Assembly: GCA_037349105.1 (NCBI GenBank)
Contig: JAYJMM010000120.1
Location: 2,129,001 to 2,193,000, forward strand
Source of the DNA: Limnomonas spitsbergensis
Lineage: Eukaryota > Chlorophyta > Chlorophyceae > Chlamydomonadales
Direction: 5' to 3'
DNA length: 64,000 bases
The notes below the pieces were generated by a model, which ran no database searches, was not told the DNA's origin, and worked only from the letters and a program-made list of their open reading frames with translations. This document shows, piece after piece, positions 34,701 through 41,286 of the stretch (positions within the stretch are counted from its first letter, which is position 1; every line of letters starts with the position of its first letter). The translations under genes and the position numbers were made by a program.

Positions 34701-36694
34701 AGTTGGCCCGCCTGGTTTCCGGCTTGGAGTCTCAGGTGGACCTCCTAGAGCACCATATGGAGGGCCAGACCCCCAGGGGTGCAGCAGTAGCAGCAGAGGC
34801 GCACCAGCGGCAGGCAGCTGGCCTTTACATTAGTCCTGTTCAGACAACCGAATCCGCTCTTCTGGCAAGGCAGAGCGTTCGACAGCCCGTCAGCGCAGGC
34901 CCTGGCGTGGCTTTGGAGCTGGCGAAGGCACACGACAGGCTGGCATCGGTGGCTGTGCTGCTGGATCAGGCAAGAGAAGAGGTGGATGCCAGGATCGCAG
35001 AGCTGACAGCGGCGCGTGCTGAGGCTGGCGACCTGCGCGATGAGCTGGCGGCTGTGCATGCTGAGCTGGCAGGCAGCAGGCCCGTCCGTCTCCAGCCCGC
35101 CTCTCAGGCCGGATCCGGACTCGGAAGTAAAGGCTTGCCGCCGACAGCTTTGCAGCGACAGGTCCTGCTGGTGGAGCAGGGCCTGGTGGAGATTCAGGAG
35201 GGTCTGCAGCAGATGGATGAGCGGGCCGAGCAGTTGGCCGCTCAGCAGCAGCGACTGGACAGGCGGGAGCGGCTGCTGCAAGAGGACAAGCAGCGGGCGC
35301 TGGTGGAGCAGGGCGGGGCGAGGGACAGGCTGGGCAGCCTGCTCAAGCTCATTGATTCCTCCGAGCTGCACATGCGGCGGGCTGCGGAGGCACGCAGAAT
35401 GGCCGCCCTGCCTCCTTGTGAAGCAGCCGGTAAGGGCAACTAGGGAGGAGCGCAGTACGATAACGGCGCAGATGTGGCTTCGGCCCAGGCTGCGCTGTTT
35501 CCTTAACTCTCACGCATCCAATGGGGCGTAGCTTTCTTTCTTTCTTTCTTAGCGGCATAGTGCCCATTTTTGCAATGTTCGGATTGGCTTTGTATGCCAC
35601 ATACTGATTGCTTTTCTACTAAAAAATAACATCTGCTTGTACGGTATCAGAGTTTAGGGTGAAGTTTGTAAGCTGAAGCCGATGCATTGCCATAAATTGT
35701 CCCGCTCGACCCCCTCATCAGTCGTTTTTTCTTGCACCTTGCCCCACATCCTCCCCACTGCCCTCTCATAACTTACGGTAGGCCACTGGGGTGGTTAAGA
35801 TATATAAACATTTAACCCTAAACCCTGAACCCTAACTCCCCGTAGGCCACTGGTCTGGTTAAGAGACGAACACCTTGAACCCTAGACCCTAAACCCTAAC
35901 TCCCCGTAGGCCACTGGGCTGGTCAAGACAGCGTACTCCTGGCTGCTGCTGCTGAGGCAGACACAGCGCTGATTGCGGCGGCAAGGGCTGCGTCCGCTTC
36001 CATATCAGCAGCGGCAGCACACAGCGAAAGGGCCGGCCGCCTGGATGCCGAGCATGGCCAGGTAAAGCATGACCCTGAGCTGCAGGTCCCTGGAGGCGCC
36101 TCGAAGACCCCATCGGCTCTGGCGGTCAGGGCAGCGGGCAGTGGCCTTGACGGTGTGACCTCGCATCTGGAGATACGCGTGGGGGAGGTGCTGCTGCTGG
36201 CGCTAGAGGCGCAACAAGCGCTTCTGCATGAGATGAGGGAGAGGGTGAGTGGGAGCGGTGGACAGCAGAAGACGCCAGCAGCAGTCTTCGCAGCAGCTGG
36301 AATGGCCAGCATGCCCACCGCTTCGTCATCACAGGCCTCTCGAATTCCGAGGCCAGGCTGGGATATGCACACGTCACCGTCTGCCGCTCAGGTAGCTCAG
36401 TCTCGGCTGGTGCCACCGGCTTTCCCGCACCCTGCCACACCGCCAAGGCCGCTTGGTGAGACATGCATGACCTCGTGGGAAAAGTCCCGCTCATACGCGC
36501 CATTCTCAGCGTCGCCGCAGCTGTCATCGTATCGTCAGGGAAGCTACTTAGCAGCTGCCGCATCAGGCTTGCAACAGCAGCCGCTGCAGCGCCAACCGCT
36601 GCTGATTGGTAGCTCCTCCCCGTTGTCAGCCATGTACCATTCCCGGGCCTTCGTGCCCATGGGTGCGGAGGGCTCGTCTGTGTTTGGCCGGTGA
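1622..36694 (+). CDS. Giant coiled-coil protein gene (18-exon model)
   Basis: Model exons: 1622-1960, 2664-2750, 13579-13849, 14782-16276 (or -16297), 16990-17790, 18237-18357, 18982-19077, 20128-20238, 20884-21222, 21850-21972, 22528-23136, 23390-?, 24549-24668, 28421-30943, 31172-31411, 31953-34064, 34640-35429, 35910-36694 (TGA). Seen: nearly every junction is CAG|GT or a close variant, and phases agree from exon to exon, including split codons at 13849/14782, 17790/18237 and 35429/35910. The product is about 3,700 residues, rich in Glu, Ala, Gln, Leu and Arg with long heptad stretches, so a structural or scaffold role (cytoskeletal, flagellar or Golgi-like) is possible but only inferred. 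I recognise no catalytic domain. The start is unresolved: the 1622 exon could be internal, or the frame could begin at ATG 1457. The 3' end of the 23390 exon is unclear. The model could also be two genes wrongly joined, the weakest link being 16276/16990. Confidence 0.62.
2664..2750 (+). CDS. Exon: small coiled-coil exon
   Basis: 29 codons, phase 0 to 0, between CTCCCAG and CATGCAG|GTGCGC. Starts VANLLQRDADSQSS and ends TKVLRMQ. The intron that follows (2751-13578, about 10.8 kb) contains the 31-bp minisatellite. Confidence 0.65.
2753..2812 (+). repeat. Interstitial CCCTAAA motif within a short direct duplication
   Basis: Three tandem CCCTAAA/T units sit between two near-identical 19-bp copies (GCGCTGGTTTCGGTGCACC and GCGCTAGTTTCGGTGCACC). 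The block lies just inside the 5' end of the giant intron. Confidence 0.8.
2813..3350. other. Intron sequence before the large array
   Basis: Unique intron sequence of the coiled-coil gene. I see no exon with a phase-consistent pair of sites, and no gene. Confidence 0.5.
3351..13540 (+). repeat. Giant 31-bp intronic minisatellite (about 325 units)
   Basis: A 31-bp unit with core CTCATTACCCGCTGTGCAG repeats for about 10.2 kb inside one intron. Units are near-identical at about 3.4-7.1, 7.6-9.7 and 12.96-13.45 kb and heavily diverged, with indels, at about 9.73-10.33 and 10.87-12.95 kb. Recurrent variants are TTGCTCC for TTGTTCC, TACCTGC for TACCCGC, and a short unit in which GCTTGTTCC skips the GTGCAGGG part. 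A poly-C run lies at about 12,801-12,828. 31 is not a multiple of 3 and the unit has no stop in any + frame, so all three frames stay open for kilobases. These frames are not genes. Every unit resembles a 3' splice site. Confidence 0.97.
13579..13849 (+). CDS. Exon: coiled coil then Pro/Ala-rich linker
   Basis: Entered in phase 0 after CTTCCGCAG, left in phase 1 at GATG|GTAGGC (90 codons plus one base). It starts AQLVQLQDENASLRC, a coiled-coil-like opening, then becomes Ser/Pro/Ala-rich. The split codon joins G with AT at 14782 to give Asp. Confidence 0.72.
13850..14781. other. Intron
   Basis: About 930 bp between two phase-matched exons. It contains G-rich low-complexity sequence at about 13,855-13,915 and 14,195-14,245. 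No gene seen. Confidence 0.55.
14782..16276 (+). CDS. Exon: long acidic/Ser-rich disordered region
   Basis: About 499 residues rich in Ser, Gly, Pro, Asp and Glu, with acidic runs such as DGMEEEDDSDECGGDG and VEEREDEEDSDHDFDHED. Probably intrinsically disordered. It begins in phase 1 after CCTTGCAG. Two donors leave in phase 2: CACAG|GCAAGC at 16276 (GC type, otherwise good) and CCAG|GTCTTT at 16297 (GT type, weak match). Both rejoin the 16990 exon in frame as Arg-Tyr-Asp. The frame stays open to TAG/TGA-like sequence near 16478, so a terminating isoform is possible. Confidence 0.65.
16277..16989. other. Intron carrying a block shared with the 35.4 kb intron
   Basis: Includes 16353-16420, which resembles 35482-35550 (shared core CCCAGGCTG, GCTGTTTCCT, AACTCTCA, then AGCTTTCTTT). 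The rest is unique, moderately AT-rich sequence with no gene seen. Confidence 0.5.
16990..17790 (+). CDS. Exon: Gln-rich region
   Basis: Enters in phase 2 after GGCGCAG and leaves in phase 2 at AAGGAG|GTGCGT. 267 codons. Two Gln-rich blocks lie at about 17,283-17,350 and 17,470-17,560, the second with interspersed His. A GTATGT after CAG at 17425 could be an alternative donor, but no acceptor at a believable distance follows. Confidence 0.65.
17791..18236. other. Intron with GATTGCAACAA mini-repeat at its 3' end
   Basis: The last 100 bp repeat GATTGCAACAA several times directly before the acceptor CCCTCAG. About 18,040-18,095 repeats TTGTTGCAGTCA. Confidence 0.6.
18237..18357 (+). CDS. Exon: short helical segment
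   Basis: Phase 2 in, phase 0 out (CTAGAG|GTAAGA). Reads HSGETEIARHENELDKGL and on to a Leu/Pro-rich end. The split codon AG+G with the previous exon gives Arg. Confidence 0.68.
18358..18981. other. Intron
   Basis: No gene seen. Contains a T/G homopolymer patch at about 18,720-18,735 and TG-rich sequence before the acceptor. Confidence 0.5.
18982..19077 (+). CDS. Exon: 32-codon acidic helix
   Basis: Phase 0 to 0 between GACGCAG and CTGCAG|GTGGGA. Charged helical peptide including DKVEEEDALDKEAMRRLQ. Confidence 0.7.
19180..19710 (+). repeat. 48-bp intronic minisatellite (about 11 units)
   Basis: The unit contains CTACACCCTGAACCCTGAAC followed by CACCCTGTTCC-type sequence. It is telomere-like in flavour (CCCTGAA in place of CCCTAAA). 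48 is a multiple of 3, which is why a 16-residue repeating frame is open here. It sits in the intron 19078-20127. Confidence 0.93.
20128..20238 (+). CDS. Exon: 37-codon coiled coil
   Basis: Phase 0 to 0 between ACTTTGCAG and CAGCAG|GTGACA. Classic coiled-coil composition: TVAGLQKQVAEQRTVNSGLR and a Gln-rich end. Confidence 0.78.
20239..20883. other. Intron with short direct duplication and CTG/CTT tract
   Basis: About 20,310-20,370 and 20,450-20,505 share GTTTGGAGCTCAGCTTTCAT. A (CTGCTT)-type triplet tract at about 20,730-20,845 precedes the acceptor CCCCCCAG and may serve as its pyrimidine tract. Confidence 0.55.
20884..21222 (+). CDS. Exon: Ala/Thr-rich repeat and helix
   Basis: 113 codons, phase 0 to 0. 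The middle is a (GCTACT)n-like tract encoding alternating Ala and Thr. The end is helical (LEMDRRLAMYREMLQAVG) and reaches GTGCAG|GTGCGT. An alternative donor, GACCAG|GTGCAG, lies six bases upstream. Confidence 0.68.
21616..21781 (+). repeat. Two 64-bp direct copies around a GCCCCAAAAC triplet repeat
   Basis: AATGAAGCACTGTTGGCGGC and its surroundings occur twice, separated by three GCCCCAAAAC units, in the intron 21223-21849. Confidence 0.85.
21850..21972 (+). CDS. Exon: 41-codon helical segment
   Basis: Phase 0 to 0 between TTGTGCAG and CTTCAG|GTCAGT. Includes VLRGLEVLDAGTEKVVLIKV and ends AARTLKLQ. Confidence 0.78.
21973..22527. other. Intron
   Basis: G-rich at its 5' end (about 21,985-22,130). 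No gene seen. Confidence 0.5.
22528..23136 (+). CDS. Exon: Ser/Ala-rich linker ending in coiled coil
   Basis: 203 codons, phase 0 to 0. The acceptor CCATGGCAG is the first usable one after an in-frame TAA at 22441. The body is Ser/Ala/Gly-rich. The end is helical (WKMERMMLLKRLDIMEEQLK) and runs into CTAAAG|GTGAGA. Confidence 0.65.
23390..23842 (+). CDS. Exon: Gln/Glu coiled coil, 3' end unresolved
   Basis: Entered in phase 0 after TACCCAG and starting with a Gln-rich coiled coil (QQQEVEQMQQQEQLAMEMRQ). The frame stays open to a TAG at 23842 inside a tandem repeat. Phase-0 donors that would rejoin 24549 are all weak: AGG|GTAGCG at 23488 or CAG|GTGGTC at 23581. If none is used, the protein ends here. 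Confidence 0.5.
   Translation, partial: EQQRQQQEVEQMQQQEQLAMEMRQQTEQLHSTRVAPADAPHVPGPVHLRVHLVQAETIPQRIHQVVAKIQPEAAAKAGNADLDPEAGWQAQQALDSDARLGRTQEWAAGLHPEQQAWDADRPDQAEHHEPLDAAEGDSATRDSATRDSAD
23805..24035 (+). repeat. Tandem repeat of about 78 bp, three copies
   Basis: Each copy holds GGGACAGTGCGACTA units followed by a G-rich block and GGAGTGGATACAG. It overlaps the open end of the 23390 exon. Confidence 0.9.
24362..24508. mobile_element. MITE-like element, copy A
   Basis: About 147 bp with short inverted ends (ATGCTGTGC at left, GCACGGCAC at right). It resembles 56815-56962 over its whole length, with shared blocks CTGTGCAATT and TTGAAATTACG. It lies in the intron just before the 24549 exon. 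Confidence 0.62.
24549..24668 (+). CDS. Exon: 40-codon coiled coil
   Basis: Phase 0 to 0 between CTGTTGCAG and CTCAAG|GTAATG. Strong coiled-coil peptide, including SALLQRDHDVEELQACISDL. Confidence 0.8.
24725..28340 (+). repeat. 36-bp intronic minisatellite (about 100 units)
   Basis: The unit core is AACCCCAACCATATTGACC, followed by a C-rich run and TGCCCTCTG. It fills the intron 24669-28420. The sense strand is C-rich and almost free of AG. 36 is a multiple of 3, so long frames stay open on the - strand (repeating Met/Val/Gly/Gln peptides); these are artefacts. Variant units (CTGCGATCTG, GTGGTCAATA on the other strand, CTTAATCCC) recur in the same order, indicating higher-order duplication of several units at a time. 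Confidence 0.96.
28421..30943 (+). CDS. Exon: 841-codon coiled-coil core with heptad minisatellite
   Basis: Phase 0 to 0 between CATACCTAG and CTTCAG|GTGCGG. It opens with coiled coil (HAELETLQDRVEVQHRQIYA), then a (CAG)n polyGln tract at about 28,668-28,706, then more coiled coil. From about 29,750 to 30,600 it repeats a seven-residue unit of the type SEAEAAR/TEAEAAR, encoded by a 21-bp DNA repeat (GAGGCAGAAGCTGCACG). Seven-residue periodicity with Ala-rich faces fits an Ala-coil or long single helix. The end, 30,600-30,943, is Ser/Gly-rich. Confidence 0.85.
30944..31171. other. Intron
   Basis: Short intron. The frame read through it gives a repeated NNQQMPGINQQM-like tail that ends at a stop near 31,048. 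A retained-intron isoform would terminate there. Confidence 0.6.
31172..31411 (+). CDS. Exon: 80-codon coiled coil
   Basis: Phase 0 to 0 between ACGACAG and GCTCAG|GTGGGA. Includes DQLDTARAQAEQLQERLEV. Confidence 0.82.
31412..31952. other. Intron
   Basis: The 3' part (31,840-31,950) is a simple repeat of AATGGAATG-like and AATGCAAAT-like units, just before the acceptor CCAACAG. No gene seen. Confidence 0.55.
31953..34064 (+). CDS. Exon: 704-codon coiled coil
   Basis: Phase 0 to 0 (CCAACAG to GTCGCAG|GTTGGT). Nearly continuous coiled coil: Glu/Leu/Gln-rich first (EKLQIKEAELEEAGKKLQAG), then Ala/Glu/Arg-rich (ARTEASVARAEAAEAAATLA). A short non-helical break sits at about 33,200-33,300. The frame also stays open to a stop at 34,199 if the donor is skipped. 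Confidence 0.82.
34065..34639. other. Intron
   Basis: AT-richer sequence with no gene seen. There are two possible acceptors, CAG at 34599 and at 34639. Only 34639 keeps the long downstream coiled-coil frame. Confidence 0.6.
34640..35429 (+). CDS. Exon: 263-codon coiled coil
   Basis: Phase 0 in (CGCACAG), phase 1 out (CAGCCG|GTAAGG). Heptad-rich: LELAKAHDRLASVAVLLDQ and LAAQQQRLDRRERLLQEDKQ. If the donor is not used, the frame stops 14 bases later at 35,443, giving an alternative C-terminus. Confidence 0.78.
35776..35915 (+). repeat. 64-bp unit in three copies carrying a splice acceptor and CCCTAAA motifs
   Basis: CGTAGGCCACTGG occurs at 35,777, 35,841 and 35,906 with a spacing of 64. Copies 1 and 2 are followed by CCCTAAACCCTAA-type sequence leading into the next TAG. 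The third TAG (35907-35909) is the acceptor used in the model. Confidence 0.85.
35910..36694 (+). CDS. Terminal exon: Ala-rich coil and low-complexity C-terminus
   Basis: Enters in phase 1: G from the previous exon plus GC gives Gly. The frame then reads HWAGQDSVLLAAAAEADTAL and continues to TGA at 36692-36694. An Ala-rich helix is followed by a Ser/Pro/Gln-rich tail ending GAEGSSVFGR. A GTAAAG after CAG at 36061 could be another donor, but the frame is open across it. Confidence 0.7.
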
Positions 36695-36842
36695 GGGGCT
36701 GGATGTGATCCAAGGCATTGAGGCAGCCTCCCTAGTCCCTAGTCCCTACAGGGGCCAATGCCTTTAGTCGGTGAGGGGCTTGATGCGATACATCATACAA
36801 GGCATTGAGGCTGCCTTCCTACAGGGGCCAAAGCCTTTGGTG
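36685..36842 (+). repeat. Tandem duplication spanning the stop codon
   Basis: GGTGAGGGGCT...AAGGCATTGAGG...CTACAGGGGCCAA occurs twice. Each copy starts with a donor-like GTGAGG and ends with an acceptor-like CTACAG. A (GT)n run follows at 36,838-36,856. Confidence 0.8.
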
Positions 36843-36856
36843 TGTGTGTGTGTGTG

Positions 36857-38221
36857 GTTGTGTCAATGTTCATCATCTCATAAAGTCTTGTGAAAGCTAT
36901 GTGTGAACAACAACAGATGAGGCACTTAGAGGTCTGGAAATCTGGATGACAACCACCACGGGGGTCGGATGTCTCGGTTACGCCGTTGGCTATTAAAAGT
37001 ATATTAATTGATTGATGTGGATGTATTGGGAGTTTAAAACTGTTTTTCTTTGCTAGCGACACACGGAGAGCTCCTTGCATGGCTCTTTTACCTTTTGCTT
37101 GCGGGAATCCTAGGAGGGTCACTAGTTTATCTAGGTCTCTTTACCAGTTTATTCTGTGCTAGAACCGATTTACAGGCACCTGTCACGTGCATCAACAAAT
37201 CACAATTCACGCCTCCTGTCCTGAAGTCACCCGCTTTTAATCCGTACCTGCCACAGTAATGTGTTAGGCCGTTGCATCACTGTAGTTGTGCCTTTGTCGG
37301 GGCAAAATTCTTCAGATCGGAAATTTTGAAATGCTTTAACATACTGTTTGGCGGGCAACTGGCCTACTGAGTACTGACTTGGATAAGGCCTATACAAATT
37401 ATTAGCCTGATTGCGATCGTGTACTATGTTTGTTAGAGAATATATCAGCTGGGCAGGAGTGCATGACGTTCCATATTGATTGACAGACCCTATGCCCCCC
37501 TTTCCCCCCAACCAAGCTGGCTTCTGCACGCCTGATTGTAGCGTTCCAGCTACTTTGTTCTATGGCTGTACAAGACGTACCAAGGGACGCCTTGGTATAA
37601 CATGGACTGTGTAGAATGATGAGAGAGATCTCATGGAGACACAGTTTAGAGCGAGGCGGGGCTCTTTACACGGAAATATATGTATTATATTTAGCAACTG
37701 AGGTTGCTATATTGGTTTCGCGAAGCTGTGGTGGGGCGACAGAGTTCGCTTCGGTCACACGGACCTAGGGGGTCACACTACGAGTGGTGATCCTCCTCAT
37801 AGAGCCTTCTCCGAGTTCAGAAACTCGCGGGCGCGTGTCAGAACACGTCGGTTGAGCGTGTCAGGACACAGGGAACAGGTTACGGTATCACGTTACGTTA
37901 CGTTACGATACGGGATTCAATACGACCCCCCCCCAAAAATCCCACATTTGAGGTGGAGGTGCCATGGCCCAAAGCGGCATGCGTGGCTGCATGCCAGCCC
38001 CCATGAAATCTTGCATGGCCCCCAAGTAACCCCTAAGGGTCACCATGTATGCATGCAGATTGACCATGCAGAATGCTAGTTTAAGCAGACAATCATCCGG
38101 GCAATGATGGATAATTTCACCCAGTCTAATTTCACCCAGTCTGTATAAGCACTAGCACATCCCCTCTCAGTTGAGTACTTGAGTCAGTCAGGCCTACGAG
38201 GACCGGCCTACGAGGCCTACT
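36857..38221. other. Intergenic, possible LTR-like remnant
   Basis: No gene is supported. About 37,600-37,900 has the look of a solo long terminal repeat (promoter-like AT-rich part, then structured sequence), but no second copy or target duplication is visible. A frame on the - strand at 37,227-37,529 has protein-like composition but no recognised domain. GTTACGTTACG motifs at about 37,890-37,910 recur at about 39,005-39,030. Confidence 0.3.
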
Positions 38222-38600
38222 ATGCAAAATCTTGCGCTGCAAGACTTAGACATAAATTTACCGTCTAAATCCATTGATCAAACTTGGTACATGTTATTAC
38301 AGCAAACGTATAAAAAAGCATTAATACGCACAAAAAATATTTAAAAAAAAATGGATTCACTTTTATTACCTTTTTATAGTACGACTACAGAATATAAAAT
38401 ATTAAATTCTAAAACAGAGAAGATGAATGAAACTTTAATAGTTGAGTCAGTCACTATTTGCATGGTCCTCGTACGCCGGGAAGGCTTTACCTCGAGCGCC
38501 GGTCCGGCGCTCGAGGACCGGCGTACGAAGTCGGCCCCGACTTACCCAAGATAAAAAAAAAAGACTATGTAAAATCTGAAGATTTTACTACAGAAGTTTT
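38222..38600 (+). other. Plastid-like AT-rich insert (putative NUPT)
   Basis: A sharply AT-rich island in GC-richer DNA. It holds short frames with organelle-like codon use: one from ATG 38223 (MQNLALQDLDINLPSKSI...) to TAA and one from ATG 38351. It is split by a GC-rich perfect hairpin at 38490-38516. This pattern (AT-rich coding, GC-rich palindromes) is known from volvocalean plastid genomes. I cannot name the source gene. Confidence 0.5.
38470..38527. repeat. GC-rich perfect hairpin inside the AT-rich insert
   Basis: CCTCGAGCGCCGG (38490-38502), one base, then its exact inverse complement (38504-38516). A second inverted pair lies outside it: CGTACGCCGG at 38470-38479 and CCGGCGTACG at 38518-38527. 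Confidence 0.9.
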
Positions 38601-39076
38601 ATTTGAGCGGACTCTCCCAACTCATGATCTGTTACATCTGACTAGCTGAGCAGCTGAGCTGCAGGCTTGAATTCTGTGAGCTCCTGAAGTGCAAGGTCAT
38701 CGGAAGGTAAACATAAGAGACGAATGAAGGATCCCCTAGCGTTAAACGGGTGCATTATCCACAAAATTTCGAACGGGCTGTCCGAACATGACTTGCGTCG
38801 GGTCCCTACACTCTGTGCTCACAAACTCACAATGCCATTGTAAAGTAGAAGCATATTTTTTGCGCGATGCATCGCTGCAAATGTGCAATGCACGAGTTGC
38901 TGGGCTTATCACTAGCGATGGTCGTGTCGATGTGTGGAATCTCAGCGCGGTCATTCTACACATACTCAAGAAGTGCGGACTTTCAGTCGGTGCACCGTAG
39001 TGGACCGTAACGATACGTTACGTTACGGGATTTTTGGCCCATACGGGCCGTATCCTGTGTCCCTGCGAGTGCAGAC

Positions 39077-39308
39077 TGCAGTAGCTCAGCGGGCAATGGA
39101 CGAGGCGGCAGCGGAGGCAGCAGCGGTGGTGGCAGCAGCAAAGGCCGCGGAGGCCGAGGCCATCGCGTTGGCAGTGGCCATGTTCAGGATGGCTGAACGC
39201 TAGGCCGAGGCCAATGCCCAATCGGTGGCCGACAAGGTGGCTAGCATGGCACACCGCCAGGAGCTGCCTCCGCTGCCGCCTCGTCCATTGCCCGCTGAGC
39301 TACTGCAG
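39077..39308. repeat. 46-bp perfect inverted repeat from a duplicated coding fragment
   Basis: 39077-39122 and 39263-39308 are exact reverse complements. The + strand copy reads AVAQRAMDEAAAEAAA and the - strand copy reads the same peptide at the end of a 100-residue frame (39543 down to 39241). Confidence 0.88.
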
Positions 39309-39543
39309 CCGCCTCTTCGGCGTTGGCCCTGCCGTTGGGATCCGCCAGTTCGGCATTGACCCAGCTCATGAGCGCCACGCATGTCTCGTACATCTGCATT
39401 TGGAGCTCGTCTGACTCGTCATCATCAGCCGCAAGGATGACAGCTGCCCGGACTGCAATGAGCATGTCTAGGCCCTTCTGCGTCTTGTTGATGTCCTCAT
39501 ATGTGGGCATGATTTCTTGGTGCTTCCACTCGCACGTGCGCAA
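39241..39543 (-). pseudogene. Fragment of an unrecognised Ala/Glu-rich protein
   Basis: Reads MRTCEWKHQEIMPTYEDINK at its start and then helical sequence (SDELQMQMYETCVALMSWVN). It ends abruptly at the inverted-repeat junction, where the continuation seems to have been flipped to the + strand (39077-39203). It is probably part of a mobile-element protein. No family recognised. Confidence 0.4.
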
Positions 39544-39833
39544 GAGAAGGACCCATTCCGGTAAACATGTGCCCGATAGACTAACACGTTTGGAAAGCCA
39601 AGAGGATGCATATTATTTGAGAAGTGCGTTGCAACATTGATGCAGCCATGGGGCCGAGCCTTTTGATCATGACCCAAGGTGTGACGTCATTGGCTTGGAC
39701 GTCATTGACCTCAGAAAATGTAACACAATGAGAGATGTTGAAGGATGCACTGATCTAGGAGACTTGTCTAAAGGGAATCCACATTTTCTCTGTATAGGCC
39801 CAGGCCCAGGCCCAGGCTCTCTATATGGCCCAG

Positions 39834-40008
39834 CCTCGTGTCAAGTTTCCCGGGTGTGAAAGTTCCCGAGTGTTGAACACCAAGTATGAAATGAGAAGGT
39901 AGTGCGGCACGCGGGCAGTCTAAGTCAATTGTCAAATTGTGATGCGACGATCCTTCACCTGATTGCCACGAGGAGCTATGGAAATCGCGTCTTACGAATC
40001 CGTTCAAG
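39834..40008. repeat. Inverted repeat, left copy
   Basis: Shares long blocks with the reverse complement of 46013-46187, for example GTTCCCGAGTGTTGAAC, GCGGCACGCGGGCAGTC and CTGATTGCCACGAGGAGC. Confidence 0.88.
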
Positions 40009-41286
40009 CTTGTCACGGTATAACTAATGCAGTAAACGTGCCAGAACCGTATTAGCCGCTGCCGCGGCCACGGAGGCTCCGCAGCTTCTCTGCGGAGCCC
40101 ACTTTCTTAGGATTAGGAGCCCAGCTTCCTACTTTCGGGAAGATCCGAGGCAGGATTCCCCGTACATTAGTAAATAGGGCTTCCCGGGACCTTTCAATCC
40201 CGGCTCGCACGCTTGAAACTTCTTCGTCCCTTGTAAGTGGACAGACCTGTAATTGTAAACAGCACCGGCCAGTATCCAGGATATGCCCAGTGAAGAGCAT
40301 TAAGTCAGTACCACGTCAACAGTCAAGCCTAGATCAGCTACTCAGCCGACATAGCAAGCCTAAGACTCCCTAGCAAGATGCCTAACTCGACCTAGGACAA
40401 CGTCCGCAGTCTACGTCTACGGCATCCCCCGCAATCCCGCATTACGCGGTAAGTGACCCAGTTCGGCCTGCCTGGTTCGCTACCAGGAAAGCCTGAAGTC
40501 TAGCTTTACAAGTGCTCATCACCGTGACTGTCATCTAGAAGTTCCAACCACAGCTTAACGCGTTGCGCATCCGCGGCCAGTGTGTAGTCACTGAGCCCGC
40601 CCGTAGGCGTCCGCCACTCTGTGGTGAAGAAGTCCGCCACGGACCTTAAGCTACCACCGCGAGTCCACCTAAAAGGGACGAAGTGGATCTAGCCTGATCA
40701 GCCTGACCCAACGAATCTTGCTAAAGGTGTATGTGCTGTGAAGCCTGGAAATTTTTCTTCATGACAAGCGGATCTGCCTTGGACAACTAGAAATCACTGA
40801 GCAGATGATTCTTCATATATAATTCCAAGTCAATACCTGCTTGCGCTGGGCATGGCAACACAGAAGCAGAAGGAGCTTTAAGAATCAGGCTGAATTTTGC
40901 TTAAGGTGTATGTGCTGTGAAGCCTGAAATTTTTCTTCATGACAAGCGGATCTGCCTTGGACAACTAGAAATCACTGAGCAGATAATTCTTCATAGATAA
41001 TTCCAAGTCAATACCTGCTTGCGCTAGGCATGGCAACCCAGAAGCAGAAGTAGCTTGAAGAATCAGGCTGTGGAGTTATAAACCCAGCTGGGTGCCTAGT
41101 GCCTGTGCACCTGGTCTGCCTTTGTGGTGAAGTACAAAATACCCAAGTGTCGACAGAAGTGAGATGCGGATCTGGGATCCAAGTTTAAAAGCAGCAACCC
41201 AAGACCGTGTGCAGGAACCAAACATCGCAACATGGAGCTGCAAAGTCTGAGCAGGAAGCCGCGCACCTGACAACGCAAGGGTCAAC
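40009..41286. other. Element leader, no gene
   Basis: Untranslated leader-like sequence. It includes a small hairpin at about 40,073-40,100 (GGCTCCGCAG against CTGCGGAGCC) and, at 40718-41070, a tandem duplication. No tRNA fold recognised. Confidence 0.45.
40718..41070 (+). repeat. Tandem duplication with a 178-bp period
   Basis: Two near-identical copies starting AAGGTGTATGTGCTGTGAAG and ending AAGAATCAGGCTG. They differ by a few substitutions and one-base indels. Confidence 0.93.

Noticed and set aside
37227..37529. - strand 100-codon frame with protein-like composition
   Set aside because: No domain or splice partner recognised. It may be an element remnant, but support is too thin to list as a gene.
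40440..40530. tRNA-like TTCG-containing sequence in the element leader
   Set aside because: I could not fold a cloverleaf with matching stems by eye.
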